Positions 24,724 to 33,705 of a stretch of 54,792 nt of DNA are shown one piece after another. Under the pieces are notes generated by a model. It worked only from the letters and a program-made list of their open reading frames with translations. It was not told the origin of the DNA and made no database searches. Numbering within the stretch: the first letter of the stretch is position 1; every line of letters starts with the position of its first letter. Source of the stretch: Akkermansia muciniphila (lineage in GTDB: Bacteria > Verrucomicrobiota > Verrucomicrobiia > Limisphaerales > BJHT01). The DNA is taken from NCBI GenBank assembly GCA_945861535.1, contig CAMAUZ010000054.1:1-54792 (forward strand). Reading direction: 5' to 3'. Position numbers and translations under genes: made by a program.

Positions 24724-26073
24724 ATGAAACACCTCGCCCGTCCAGACACGGTTCACTCTACCGCCCGACGGTCACGGTCGGCCCTCTACCTGCCGGCAGG
24801 CTTACTCGCGCTACTGTTGCATTTCTCCCTGCCCGCGTGCGCTCAAGACCGCCCCGCGCCCGACGACAACCTCCCCGCCCCGCTCAAACTCGGCAAACCC
24901 GGCGACGTCATCCATCAAACCGCGATTCCCCTGAAGCAGCCCAAGAAGTCCGCCGACCGCGCCGAGGGCGGGCCAAACCACGTTCTCTTCACGCTCTGGA
25001 TTCCCGAGGGTCTCAAGGTCGTGCGCGGCATTTATCACACGCCCTTCAACCTCGACACCGTCGAGAAGGAGCAGTCGCGCGCGATGGCGCGGAACTGGGG
25101 CTTTGCCATCGTCGGCGGCAACCTCATGCGAGTGAACCGGGCCGAGATGGGCCCCGCGTTTGTCGCCGGCCTCGCGGACCTGGCCGCCCGGAGCTGTTAC
25201 GCCGAACTCACCCACGCCCCGCTCCTTTTCTCCAGCATGTCCGCGGGCACCAGGATGTGCCTCGCGCTCGCCGAGCATCTGCCCGAGCGCACGCTCGCCT
25301 GCGGGCTTGTCGCGCTCGAGGTCGGCCCCGAGACCGCCGCCGTTCGCGACGTGCCGATGCTCACTATCTTCGGCTCGAAGGACGGCCGGCAGATGCCGCA
25401 ACTCGAAGCGCTCCTGCCCAAGCGCCGCGCCGAGTTCGATCCAAGCTGGGCCATCGCCGTGCAATGGGGCCGCGGTCACGAGTGGGGGCAGGCGAACAAT
25501 CTCCTCTGGCCGTTCTTCGACGAAATCATCCGCCAGCGTTACCCCGCCGACGCTTCGCCCGCGGGCGGTCCCGTGAAGCTGCGGCGCTACGACCCCGCCC
25601 GCGTCTGGTTTGCCGACCCGACGAGTTGGAAAAATCGCGCGCCGGTCATCGCCGCCGCCGCGAGCTACGTGGGGAACAAGGCCGCCGCCTGCTGGCTGCC
25701 GGGCGAAGACGTCGCGCGCGTGTGGCAAAGCTTCGTCGTGGAAAAACCGCTGGTGCAAATCACCGAGCCGTCCTCGCAAGGCGACAAGAAGCCGCTCGCC
25801 ATCTTCGCACCAGGCCGCGAGATGACGGTTCAAGTCCAGGTCAACGCCGCCTTCGTCGCGCAGAAAATCATTCTTCACGACCGCGCCACCCGCCTCGGCG
25901 AAGCACCCGTCAACGCGGGCAGAGCTGAGGTTCGCACCGGTCCGCTCGCGCCCGGTTTTCACACGCTCATCGCCCACGCCGTCAACGCGGAGGGCGCGGT
26001 CGAACTCTCCCGACCCGCGACCATTCTGGTTGAATCACCAGCCAACCAAACGCCGTCAGCCAATTCGAAATAA
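24724..26073 (+). CDS. Exported alpha/beta-hydrolase (esterase-like)
   Basis: 449 aa with a signal peptide (LYLPAGLLALLLHFSLPACA, cleavage near residue 40). The alpha/beta-hydrolase fold is visible: nucleophile elbow FSSMSAGTRM with Ser173 (SxSxG in place of GxSxG), acid Asp220 (LTIFGSKDGRQ) and base His252 (QWGRGHEWG). These lie in the correct order and spacing for the family. A C-terminal beta-sandwich (about 340-440) follows. PHB-depolymerase/feruloyl-esterase-like enzymes are the nearest class; the substrate is unknown. The stop TAA shares one base with the ATG of the next gene (TAATG at 26071-26075), so the two are likely translationally coupled. Confidence 0.82.
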   Translation: MKHLARPDTVHSTARRSRSALYLPAGLLALLLHFSLPACAQDRPAPDDNLPAPLKLGKPGDVIHQTAIPLKQPKKSADRAEGGPNHVLFTLWIPEGLKVVRGIYHTPFNLDTVEKEQSRAMARNWGFAIVGGNLMRVNRAEMGPAFVAGLADLAARSCYAELTHAPLLFSSMSAGTRMCLALAEHLPERTLACGLVALEVGPETAAVRDVPMLTIFGSKDGRQMPQLEALLPKRRAEFDPSWAIAVQWGRGHEWGQANNLLWPFFDEIIRQRYPADASPAGGPVKLRRYDPARVWFADPTSWKNRAPVIAAAASYVGNKAAACWLPGEDVARVWQSFVVEKPLVQITEPSSQGDKKPLAIFAPGREMTVQVQVNAAFVAQKIILHDRATRLGEAPVNAGRAEVRTGPLAPGFHTLIAHAVNAEGAVELSRPATILVESPANQTPSANSK

Positions 26074-28406
26074 TGCACTCGCCCACTTGCAACCGAAGCC
26101 TCCGCGACGCCCGTAGCCGCCGACGTGAGGAGGCGGACGAGCGGGCATTGTCGCGTCGAAGCATCCGCCTCCTCACGTCGGCGGCTACGCCGTTACGTTC
26201 GTTCGTCAGCGGGCTGCTTCTCGTCGCCAGCCTTTGCGTCATCACCAACATCGCCCCCGCCGCCCCCGCTCCCGACCTTGCCGCCACGGTCCGCCCGTTC
26301 CTCGCCGACCACTGCGTGAAGTGTCACGGCCCCGAAAAGCAAAAGGGCGACGTGCGTCTCGACACGCTTACCCTCACCGGCGACCTCGCCAAGGACCGCG
26401 AACTCCTCACGCTCGTCCGCGACCAGATTCGCGACGGCCTCATGCCGCCGAAAAAGGAAAAGCAGCCCGACGCCGCGCTCGCCCTCCGCATCGTGACCGC
26501 CCTCACGCAAGTGCTGCCCAAGGCGCAGACCGCCGAGCAATTCGCCAGCGACCAGTTGCCGAACAAGGGCAACCTCATTCCGCACGACCTCCTCTTCGGC
26601 CAGCCCGCCGGCGACGTGACGCCGCCCGCCGCGCGGCTCTGGCGCTTGAATTCCGACTCCTACCTCGGCCTCGTCAGCAGCGTCTCCCGCGCTCGCATGG
26701 ACGGCCTCGTGAAGCCCTTCACCCTCATTCCCGAGCGCGGCCTGAAGGACTACGCCGCGCTCTACTCGATGGACGAACCGACCACGGAAATCCTCCTGCG
26801 CAACGCCGTCTCCATCGTCGAGCGCCAGACCGCGCACGAATTCAAGGACGGCAAACTCACCGGAAAAAATGACACCATCCGCGAGTTCGTCGCGCTCATG
26901 GACCCGGCGAAACCGCCCACGCCCGAGCAGCTCGCCGCCGTGGTGAAACAGCAGTTCACCCTCGCCAACGGCCGTGTGCCCGGCGCGGACGAAGTCGCCC
27001 GCTACCACTCGCTCTATGAAAAATGCGCGCGCGCCGGCGACGCCCCCGCCGCCGTGAAGACCGTGCTCCAAGCCGTTCTCCTGCGCGCCGACGCCATTTT
27101 CCGCTCGGAACTCGGCGGCACACCCGACGCCCGCGGCCGCGCCATGCTCGCGCCCGCTGAACTCGCCGCCGCCCTCAGCCTCGCCCTCGGCAGCAAGCGC
27201 CTCGAACCCCTCACCACCGCTGCCGCCAAAGGTGAACTCGCCACCAAGGAACAAATCGCCGCGCGCCTCCAAGCCATCCTTAACACCCCCGACAAACGCC
27301 TCGACACCTCGCGGCTGCTCGGTTTTTTCCAGCAGTATTTCGAGTATCACCGCGCGCCCGAGATTTTCAAAGAGGAGCGCTTTCCCTTCCCGGAAAAGGC
27401 CAGCGAATACGCCCTGCGCCGCGGTCACTGGCCCAAGGGCGATCAGACCATCGTCGGCTCGATGCACCAGCCGGCGCTCCTCGTCGCTGACACCGACCGC
27501 CTCGTGCAGCGCATCCTCGACGAGGACAAGGAGGTCCTGCGCCAGTTGCTCACGACCGACTTCACCTTCGCCAACCTGCGCCTCAAGGAAGACAAGAAAA
27601 CCCGCCAGCTCGTCCCCGTCCCCGCCTCCGAAGTGAATCCCATCAACCAACGCGGTCTCCTCGGCCCGCACTTCGTTTACGGCTTCAACGAGTGGCCCGC
27701 CGCGCAGCCCGTGAAAGCCCCCGCGAACGCGCCGCGCCTCGGCATCCTCATGCAGCCCGCGTGGCTCGCCGCACATTCGACGAACTTCGAGAACGACCCC
27801 GTCCGCCGCGGCCGCTGGATTCGCGAGCGCCTCCTCGGCCAGACCGTGCCCGACCTGCCCATCGGCGTCGTCGCGCAGGTGCCCGACGAACCGCACCGCC
27901 CGTTCCGCGAGCGCCTGCAAGTCACGCGCGAGGCCAAGTGCTGGAAATGCCACCAGTGGATGGATGACCTCGGCCTGCCCTTCGAGCAGTTCACCCACTA
28001 CGGCGTGTTTCAAAAGGCCGAACTGGTCGTGGACGCCGACGCCACCGCCAAGAACGTGGACAAGAAAGGCCAACCCCTCAGCAAAGTCTTCACCACCGTC
28101 CCACTGAACACCGCGGGCGAAATCGCCCACACCGGTGACCCGAAGCTCGACGGCCCCGTGAAGGACCCTTACGAACTCGTCCGCCGCCTCGCCGACTCCG
28201 AGCGCGTGCGCCAGGTCTTCGTGCGCCACGCCTTCCGCTACTTCATGGGTCGCAACGAATCCCTCGCCGACGCCCGCACCTTGCAGGAAGCCGACCGCGC
28301 CTACGTTGCCAGCGGCGGCAGTTTCAAAACCCTCGTCATCGCGTTGCTCACCTCGGACTCGTTCCTCTACCGCTCCTCGCCGACGTCGCAGGCGCAGAAC
28401 AAATGA
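26073..28406 (+). CDS. DUF1592/DUF1588 c-type cytochrome-like exported protein
   Basis: 777 aa. After a membrane-targeting segment (FVSGLLLVASLCVITNIAPA, about 44-64) comes a Planctomycete-type cytochrome c motif C81-VK-CH85 in FLADHCVKCHGPEKQKG. DUF1592-type sequence (SRLLGFFQQYFEYHRAPEIF) and DUF1588-type sequence with a second CxxCH (CWKCHQWMDDLGLPFEQF) follow, then a DUF1585-like end. Such proteins are frequent in PVC bacteria and pair with DUF1552; the electron partner is unknown. The first 40 residues are encoded largely by a 26-bp inverted repeat (26112-26189) and look unnatural. The true start may be a non-ATG codon after the repeat, or the repeat has inserted into the 5' end. The DUF1552 gene follows after a 183-bp gap. 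Confidence 0.88.
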   Translation: MHSPTCNRSLRDARSRRREEADERALSRRSIRLLTSAATPLRSFVSGLLLVASLCVITNIAPAAPAPDLAATVRPFLADHCVKCHGPEKQKGDVRLDTLTLTGDLAKDRELLTLVRDQIRDGLMPPKKEKQPDAALALRIVTALTQVLPKAQTAEQFASDQLPNKGNLIPHDLLFGQPAGDVTPPAARLWRLNSDSYLGLVSSVSRARMDGLVKPFTLIPERGLKDYAALYSMDEPTTEILLRNAVSIVERQTAHEFKDGKLTGKNDTIREFVALMDPAKPPTPEQLAAVVKQQFTLANGRVPGADEVARYHSLYEKCARAGDAPAAVKTVLQAVLLRADAIFRSELGGTPDARGRAMLAPAELAAALSLALGSKRLEPLTTAAAKGELATKEQIAARLQAILNTPDKRLDTSRLLGFFQQYFEYHRAPEIFKEERFPFPEKASEYALRRGHWPKGDQTIVGSMHQPALLVADTDRLVQRILDEDKEVLRQLLTTDFTFANLRLKEDKKTRQLVPVPASEVNPINQRGLLGPHFVYGFNEWPAAQPVKAPANAPRLGILMQPAWLAAHSTNFENDPVRRGRWIRERLLGQTVPDLPIGVVAQVPDEPHRPFRERLQVTREAKCWKCHQWMDDLGLPFEQFTHYGVFQKAELVVDADATAKNVDKKGQPLSKVFTTVPLNTAGEIAHTGDPKLDGPVKDPYELVRRLADSERVRQVFVRHAFRYFMGRNESLADARTLQEADRAYVASGGSFKTLVIALLTSDSFLYRSSPTSQAQNK
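26112..26189. repeat. 26-bp perfect inverted repeat at the 5' end of the DUF1592 gene
   Basis: The arms 26112-26137 and 26164-26189 are perfect reverse complements (GTAGCCGCCGACGTGAGG at the left) around a 26-nt loop. The whole element is in frame with the annotated N-terminus of the DUF1592 protein. Confidence 0.9.
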
Positions 28407-28437
28407 ACTCAAGATTCATGCAAAGCACGATGAGTTG

Positions 28438-28523
28438 GGTAGGGCGGGGTGTCCTCACCCCGCCGCGAACCACCCGGACGCCCCTCGCTCCACGGCGGCG
28501 CGGTGAGGACACCGCGCCCTACC
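28438..28523. repeat. Long hairpin repeat between the DUF1592 and DUF1552 genes
   Basis: The arms 28438-28465 and 28496-28523 (28 nt each, GGTAGGGCG at the left end) are inverted copies with two mismatches around a 30-nt loop. The two differences keep the inner palindrome of each arm (GGGGTGTCCTCACCCC against CGGTGAGGACACCG), so both arms can also fold alone. Confidence 0.85.
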
Positions 28524-28589
28524 AACGCCACTTCCCCTCCCCATGATTCTGCCTCTAATGATTCTGAGCCTCATCCTCCCCCCGCACCC

Positions 28590-29990
28590 ATGAAAACCCA
28601 CCCCCTCCAATACCGCCCCGAGTTCACCCGCCGCGACGCCATCAAAGGCCTCACCCTCGGCACCGGCGCGACCCTCCTCAGCCCCTTCCTCGCGGGACTC
28701 GCCGCCCACGCCGCCGGCCGCCCGGACGCCATCCGCCGCCGCGTCGTCATCGTGATGCAAAGCAACGGCCTGCGCCCGAGCTTCATCACTCCGTCCGGTC
28801 ACAAGTGGAAAGACGACGGCCGCCGCGGCACCACCGTCCGCGAAGTCTTCGACCTCCCCCTGCGCGACCAGCAACTCCCCGCCGCGCTCGAACCCCTCAC
28901 GCCCTTCAAAGACCGCCTCGCCCTCATCCAAGGCCTCTCCGGCCGCGTCGCCCTCAGCGACCACTCCGCCAATCACGGCGCGCTCGGCTGTTACTCCGCC
29001 GGCAAAGTCATGGGCCAGACCATCGACTCCGCCCTCGCCGACGCGCTCCCCGCCGTCTTCCCCCACGTCCTCCTCGGCCTCGGCGGCGACCCGCTTACCG
29101 AAAGCATGAACTACGGCCACTCCGCCCTCGGCCCCAACAAACCGCTCCCCACCATCTGCTCCCCCGACCTCGCCTTCCGCTCCCTCTTCGGCAGCGTGGA
29201 CGGCGGCAGCAGCAAGGCCCAGTTCGACCGCCACACCCACCTCCTCGATTTCATGGCCGACGACGTGAAACGCGCCCGCACCGCCCTCGCCCCCGAGGAA
29301 CGCCTCAAGCTTGACCGCTACGTCGAAGCTTTCGAGTCGCTCCACAAGCGGCAGGAACAAATCGCCGCCATGCAGGAAACCATCCGGCGCAACGCCCCCC
29401 AGCTCGGCGAAAAACGCACCGCCACCACCTCCAGCCTCATCCTCGAAGCCCACTTCGAAATCGCCGCCGCCGCCCTTATCGCCGGCCTCACCAACGTCGT
29501 CACCCTCACCTCCGGCAGCGGTGGCCAGCGCTTCGGCAAATACCCGGAACTCGGCGCGCCCGACCAGCACGCCCTCGGCCACGGCGGCACCATTGCCGGC
29601 AAGACCAACGAAGAAAGTTTCATCGTCCTCCACCAAGTCCACACCCGCCTCATCGCCGGCCTCGCGCGCAAACTCGTCACCATCCCCGAGGGCAACGGCA
29701 CCATGCTCGACCACACCACCATCCTCTTCCTCAGCGACTCCGGCGAAGACCATCACCCGCAACTCCGCAACTGGCCCATGGTCCTCCTCGGCAACCTCGG
29801 CGGCCGACTCAAAACCAGCGGCCGCTACCTTGAATTCCCCGCCTACGGCCTCGCCAACCACCGCACCACCGGCAGCCTCTACAACACCCTCCTCCACGCC
29901 GCCGGAAAACCGCGCGCCAAGTTCGGCCTCGACGACATCGCGTTGAAAGACGTGAAGCAGGGCCTGCCGCTGCCGGAACTTCTGGCCTAA
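28590..29990 (+). CDS. DUF1552 exported protein with Tat-type signal
   Basis: 466 aa from the ATG at 28590; the frame is open further upstream only through the hairpin repeat. The N-terminus has a twin-arginine motif (FTRRDAIKGLTLG), then a hydrophobic stretch and AHAAG, which suggests export in folded form. The body matches DUF1552: VVIVMQSNGLRPSFITPSG, the LIQGLSGRVALSDHSANHG region, LLDFMADDVKRARTALAPEE and the TILFLSDSGEDHH end. The fold resembles DUF1501/alkaline-phosphatase-type metalloenzymes, but no activity is established. It follows the DUF1592 gene, the usual partner. Confidence 0.88.
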   Translation: MKTHPLQYRPEFTRRDAIKGLTLGTGATLLSPFLAGLAAHAAGRPDAIRRRVVIVMQSNGLRPSFITPSGHKWKDDGRRGTTVREVFDLPLRDQQLPAALEPLTPFKDRLALIQGLSGRVALSDHSANHGALGCYSAGKVMGQTIDSALADALPAVFPHVLLGLGGDPLTESMNYGHSALGPNKPLPTICSPDLAFRSLFGSVDGGSSKAQFDRHTHLLDFMADDVKRARTALAPEERLKLDRYVEAFESLHKRQEQIAAMQETIRRNAPQLGEKRTATTSSLILEAHFEIAAAALIAGLTNVVTLTSGSGGQRFGKYPELGAPDQHALGHGGTIAGKTNEESFIVLHQVHTRLIAGLARKLVTIPEGNGTMLDHTTILFLSDSGEDHHPQLRNWPMVLLGNLGGRLKTSGRYLEFPAYGLANHRTTGSLYNTLLHAAGKPRAKFGLDDIALKDVKQGLPLPELLA

Positions 29991-30026
29991 ACGACGCGCG
30001 CCAGAAAACAGGAACTCCCGCTCACC

Positions 30027-31613
30027 ATGGAACCCTCACCGAACACGATGCAAAGATTCCTCCCGGTCCTCGCGGCCGTCCTGTTCGCGATGACCGCCGT
30101 GCCGGCCGCCGAACTCCCCGCCTGGCCGCAAGCCAACGGACCCTTTGGCAATTTCAACCCGCGCCAATCCGGCGTGCAGCTCGTCGATGACCTGCGCCAG
30201 GCCCGTCAGCTCTGGGTCAGCGAGGCCAACGGTCTCGGCCGCGCCAAGGGCAGCGCGTCCGGCTACGTTGACATGCTCGCCGACCCGGCCACGCACGCTG
30301 GCAGCGCGTCCGGGCTGATCGTCGCCGAGGGGAAGGTGTTCGCCAGTTCGTTCCGTCCGCGCGGCGACGCCTGGGCCGAGCACATGCCGAACATTGCCAA
30401 GAGCCTCGGCCGTTACTCCGGCGAACGCCTCGCGGCGCTGAAACGCAACACGGCGCTCGACGCGGATGACCTCACGATCGCCGTCGATTTCGCCACCGGC
30501 AAAACGGTGTGGCAGGCGGTCGAGGAGGGCCGGGGGCTGAATCGCGCCGGCGGCAAGCGGCTGCATTTCCACGCCACGCCCGCTTACGCAAATGGCCGCG
30601 TCTTCAGCCTGGGCACGCTCGGTCGTGTTTATTGCTACGATGCCGCCACGGGCAAAAAGTTGTGGCAGGACGACACCGGCTCGCTCGTGAAACCCGCGAC
30701 GGCGCTCAAGGAAAAACTCCTGAAGGAACGGAACGATCTCCCCGGCGGACAGGGCATGGGCGCGTCCCTCGTGGTCGCTGGCGGGGTGCTGATCGTGCCG
30801 CAGTACCCTGGCGCGCAGGACATCGCGCTGCGCGGGATGGACGTGCAATCCGGCAAGACGCTGTGGGAAGTGCCCGCTTGCAACAGCCGCTACGCCACGC
30901 CGTCCGTCTGGACGCAGCAGGACAAGCAGTACGTGCTCGTCGCGACCATCACGGGCGAGCTGCGCCTCATCGACCCCGCCACCGGCAAGGTGCTGTGGAC
31001 CGTGGCGGGCTTGGAACCCGTTTATTATCCCCTGTCTCCCTCGGCGAACCATGTGGTGGTGAATGTCAAATCCGCCACCGATACCGCGAAGAAGAAAGGC
31101 CAGTCATGGGGCCGCATCGCCGCCTACCGCCTGTCGCCGGAGAAAGCCGAGCGGGCCTGGGAAGTCCCGGATAAACCCGAGTTCTGGTTTGAGAACCACA
31201 TGGACATCTGCGCCATGCGCCGCGTCCTCCTCCGCGATGGCCGCGTCTATTACTTCACCCAGGGCCACACGCTCGATCCGGCAAAGTCCGCCCACTTTTT
31301 CCACATCCTCGACGAGCGGACCGGCGCGGTGCTCATGACCAGCAAGGACATGGTGGGCAGCCCGCAATTCTTCCTCGTCGAGGACCGCCTGCTCTATTCG
31401 CGTGACGCGGCGCATTTCAAGAAAATCGACTGGGAGTTCTACACGACCGATCCCAAAGACTTCCGGAAGATCGGCACCACTTGGACCGCCCCGCACGACA
31501 ACACCACGGCCTACGAGGTCTTCATCGAACTGCCCTATGTTGACGGCCGTTTTCTCATGCGCACGTGGCAGGGTCAGATCATGTGCTACGACCTGCGCGC
31601 AGCGGGGAAATGA
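30027..31613 (+). CDS. Exported PQQ-like beta-propeller protein
   Basis: 528 aa, or 521 aa if the second ATG at 30048 (MQRFLPVLAAVLFAM) is used, which gives a more regular signal peptide. The mature protein has PQQ/BamB-type blades with the tryptophan-docking motif repeated: AVDFATGKTVWQA, CYDAATGKKLWQD, GMDVQSGKTLWEV, LIDPATGKVLWTV. It lies 36 bp after the DUF1552 gene. Its stop overlaps the ATG of a broken downstream gene (ATGA at 31610). It probably binds polymer or protein; quinone binding cannot be judged from the sequence. Confidence 0.85.
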   Translation: MEPSPNTMQRFLPVLAAVLFAMTAVPAAELPAWPQANGPFGNFNPRQSGVQLVDDLRQARQLWVSEANGLGRAKGSASGYVDMLADPATHAGSASGLIVAEGKVFASSFRPRGDAWAEHMPNIAKSLGRYSGERLAALKRNTALDADDLTIAVDFATGKTVWQAVEEGRGLNRAGGKRLHFHATPAYANGRVFSLGTLGRVYCYDAATGKKLWQDDTGSLVKPATALKEKLLKERNDLPGGQGMGASLVVAGGVLIVPQYPGAQDIALRGMDVQSGKTLWEVPACNSRYATPSVWTQQDKQYVLVATITGELRLIDPATGKVLWTVAGLEPVYYPLSPSANHVVVNVKSATDTAKKKGQSWGRIAAYRLSPEKAERAWEVPDKPEFWFENHMDICAMRRVLLRDGRVYYFTQGHTLDPAKSAHFFHILDERTGAVLMTSKDMVGSPQFFLVEDRLLYSRDAAHFKKIDWEFYTTDPKDFRKIGTTWTAPHDNTTAYEVFIELPYVDGRFLMRTWQGQIMCYDLRAAGK

Positions 31614-32239
31614 ACCGCGTTGGCAGTCGCTGCCCATTGTCGGGAAGCGACCGAACAATCCTCCCGATTTTGAAGCTGCCATTCCTCCCACTGCTGCTGA
31701 GCGCACTGTTCGCAGGCCTCGCCTGACCGGGACCGGCGCAGGAAAAAGTGACGGCCGATGCGATCATCAAAGCCACCGGCATCGACTGCGGGCTGGCGCT
31801 CGTCATCGCGGATGATGCGGCCCCGGCGTGCGACCTGGCGGATGGCGGATGGCGGAAGCTGCAGGTGCATCCACTCGCCGGTCGTGCGGAATACATCGAG
31901 CCGCAGGGGGCCGAAGTACGCACGCGCGGACTCGGTGGCCGCGCGGTGGTGCAGGCGCTCGCGGCGGATGGGCGGCTGCCGCACCCGGATCGTTTCGTGA
32001 ACCCGGTTGTCACCGCGCTGGACCAGCCGGGCGACGGCGAATCTGCCAGTGCTGGAGAAGCGGCGGAGCGCGGGCTCCCCCCGCCCGCTTCGCGCGCCCG
32101 AACACCAGAACGGTGCAAAATGGCGCAGGCCGCACGGACGCGCCAAGCGGCCTGCCGGGCCGCGCTCCGGGCAATGTCTGACAGAAGGTTGCGCTCAGAC
32201 TTCCCGGATAGATTGCTTTCAATTAGGATGCGGGCATGA
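31610..32239 (+). pseudogene. Broken exported methyltransferase-like gene with an in-frame TGA
   Basis: The reading starts at an ATG overlapping the previous stop by 4 bp and gives a signal-peptide-like LPFLPLLLSALFAGLA, which ends in a TGA at 31724-31726. The same frame stays open to 32239. After the stop it reads TADAIIKATGIDCGLALVIA and later GRLPHPDRFVNPVVTALD. These align in order and spacing with the N-terminal methyltransferase-like domain encoded at about 34720-34990 (ADALLNAVGIRHGLVVHVGA; LPLADNVAAIVVADLD). Beyond about 32040 the frame runs through an inverted-repeat element and loses similarity. The last codons overlap the sulfatase ATG by 4 bp. Most likely an inactivated gene; a sequencing error at the TGA cannot be excluded. 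Confidence 0.65.
32064..32169. repeat. Inverted-repeat element at the 3' end of the broken gene
   Basis: CGGAGCGCGG (32064-32073) and CCGCGCTCCG (32160-32169) are perfect inverted ends of a GC-rich 106-bp stretch, similar in style to the element at 20.9 kb. Confidence 0.45.
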
Positions 32240-33606
32240 AGTCCCGCTGCATCCGCGCCACCGTCCTGGCCACGCTCTTTCTGGTCGAATGCCTCGCCGC
32301 CGCTGCCGCGCCGGCCACCCGCCCCAACATCGTCTTCGTCCTCGTGGACGACATGGGCTACGCGGACCTCGGCTGCTACGGCGCGAAGGACATCCGCACG
32401 CCGCACATTGACCGACTCGCGCGCGAGGGCGTGCGCTTCACGGACTTTTACTCGAACGCCCCGGTCTGCACGCCGACGCGCTGCGGCTTCATCACCGGCC
32501 GTTGGCAGCAACGCGTCGGGCTGGAGTGGGCATTTGGTTTCACGGCGGAGGCGTTCCGCCGCCGGGGTAACGAATGGGTGCGCGAGCCGGACATGCACGC
32601 GCTCGGTTTGCCCACGACCGTCCCGACGCTGCCCAAGCTGCTCAAGACCGCCGGCTATGCGACCGGCGCGTTCGGCAAGTGGCACCTCGGCTATCGCGAC
32701 GAGTTCAACCCAACCAAGCACGGCTTCGACGAATACTTCGGCGAGCTGCTGGGCCACAGCGACTATTACAACCACGCCTACTACGACGGAACCTACGCGC
32801 TGCGCGACGGCCTCAAGCCCGTGAAGGTCGAGGGTTACTTCACCGACCTGCTGAACCAGCGCGCCACCGACTTCATCCGTCGCCACGCGCGCGAGCCGTT
32901 TTTCCTCTACGTGCCGCACCTCGCGGTGCATGTGCCGTTCCAGCCGCCGGGTCGGCCCAAGCCCAGCGTGTCGAAGGAGAACATGTATGACGGCACGCGC
33001 CGTGATTACGCGGCGATGCTGGAGAAGGTGGACGAAGGCGTCGGCATGATGCTCGCGGAGTTGGAAAAGCACGGCTTGCTCGACAACACGCTCTTCGTCC
33101 TGAGCAGCGACAACGGCGGCGAACGCCTCTCGGACAACGGCCCGCTGGCGCACAAGAAAAGCACGCTCTGGGAAGGTGGCATCCGCGTCCCGTGCGTGAT
33201 GCGCTGGCCGGCGAAGTTGCCCAAAGGAAAAGTGACGAGCCAGCCCGGCATCACGATGGACTTGAGCGCGACCTTCGCCGCCATTGCCGGCGCGAAACCG
33301 GCGGCAGACCACGCCTTTGACGGCCTGAACCTGCTGCCCATCCTCACCGGCGCGCAGCCGGAGCAGGAGCGGTCGTTCTACTGGCGCATTGACCGCACGG
33401 GCCGCAAGCAGAAGGCCGTGCGGCATGGCGACTGGAAGTTCCTTCAGGACGGCAACGTGGAGCTGCTGTTCGACTTGAAGTCGGACACTGGCGAGCGCCG
33501 TGATGTCTATCGCGATCATCCGCAGGTGATGGCCGACCTCAAGCGCCGCCTCGCTACGTGGGAGGCGGAGATGGCCAAACACCAGCCAGACTTTCTGGTG
33601 AAGTAG
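32236..33606 (+). CDS. Exported sulfatase (type I, formylglycine)
   Basis: 456 aa with a signal peptide (ATVLATLFLVECLAAAAA). The alkaline-phosphatase-fold sulfatase is clear: metal site NIVFVLVDDMGYADLG (Asp38/Asp39), active-site motif C78-TPT-R82 followed by CGFITGR, where Cys78 would be converted to formylglycine, then GKWHLG, and DNGG near 3' third. CTPTR is the less common Thr form of CxPSR but is known in this family. The protein should hydrolyse sulfate esters outside the cytoplasm, probably on polysaccharides. No sulfatase-modifying enzyme is encoded in the window. It comes before a DUF1080 gene, a frequent PVC neighbour of sulfatases. Confidence 0.93.
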   Translation: MKSRCIRATVLATLFLVECLAAAAAPATRPNIVFVLVDDMGYADLGCYGAKDIRTPHIDRLAREGVRFTDFYSNAPVCTPTRCGFITGRWQQRVGLEWAFGFTAEAFRRRGNEWVREPDMHALGLPTTVPTLPKLLKTAGYATGAFGKWHLGYRDEFNPTKHGFDEYFGELLGHSDYYNHAYYDGTYALRDGLKPVKVEGYFTDLLNQRATDFIRRHAREPFFLYVPHLAVHVPFQPPGRPKPSVSKENMYDGTRRDYAAMLEKVDEGVGMMLAELEKHGLLDNTLFVLSSDNGGERLSDNGPLAHKKSTLWEGGIRVPCVMRWPAKLPKGKVTSQPGITMDLSATFAAIAGAKPAADHAFDGLNLLPILTGAQPEQERSFYWRIDRTGRKQKAVRHGDWKFLQDGNVELLFDLKSDTGERRDVYRDHPQVMADLKRRLATWEAEMAKHQPDFLVK

Positions 33607-33705
33607 GTCATTAGAAAGTGCCGTGACCCGCGCGCCAGTTGTTCCTGCGCTCACGTGAATTGAACAAGAATTTGACCGCTGCCATAGCAGTCCGAAGCCG
33701 CACAC

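Noticed and set aside
26193-28412. Long - strand open frame (739 codons) opposite the DUF1592 gene
   Set aside because: Gly/Val/Glu-rich shadow; the + strand has heme and DUF1588 motifs.
31724-31726. Selenocysteine codon (recoded TGA)
   Set aside because: The TGA stands at the end of a signal peptide, not in a redox motif, and no SECIS-like hairpin follows directly; a mutated gene is simpler.
32203-32230. Third copy of the 40-nt dispersed repeat in inverted orientation
   Set aside because: Only short blocks (GATAG, TTGCTTTC, GGATGCGG) resemble it; too weak to call.
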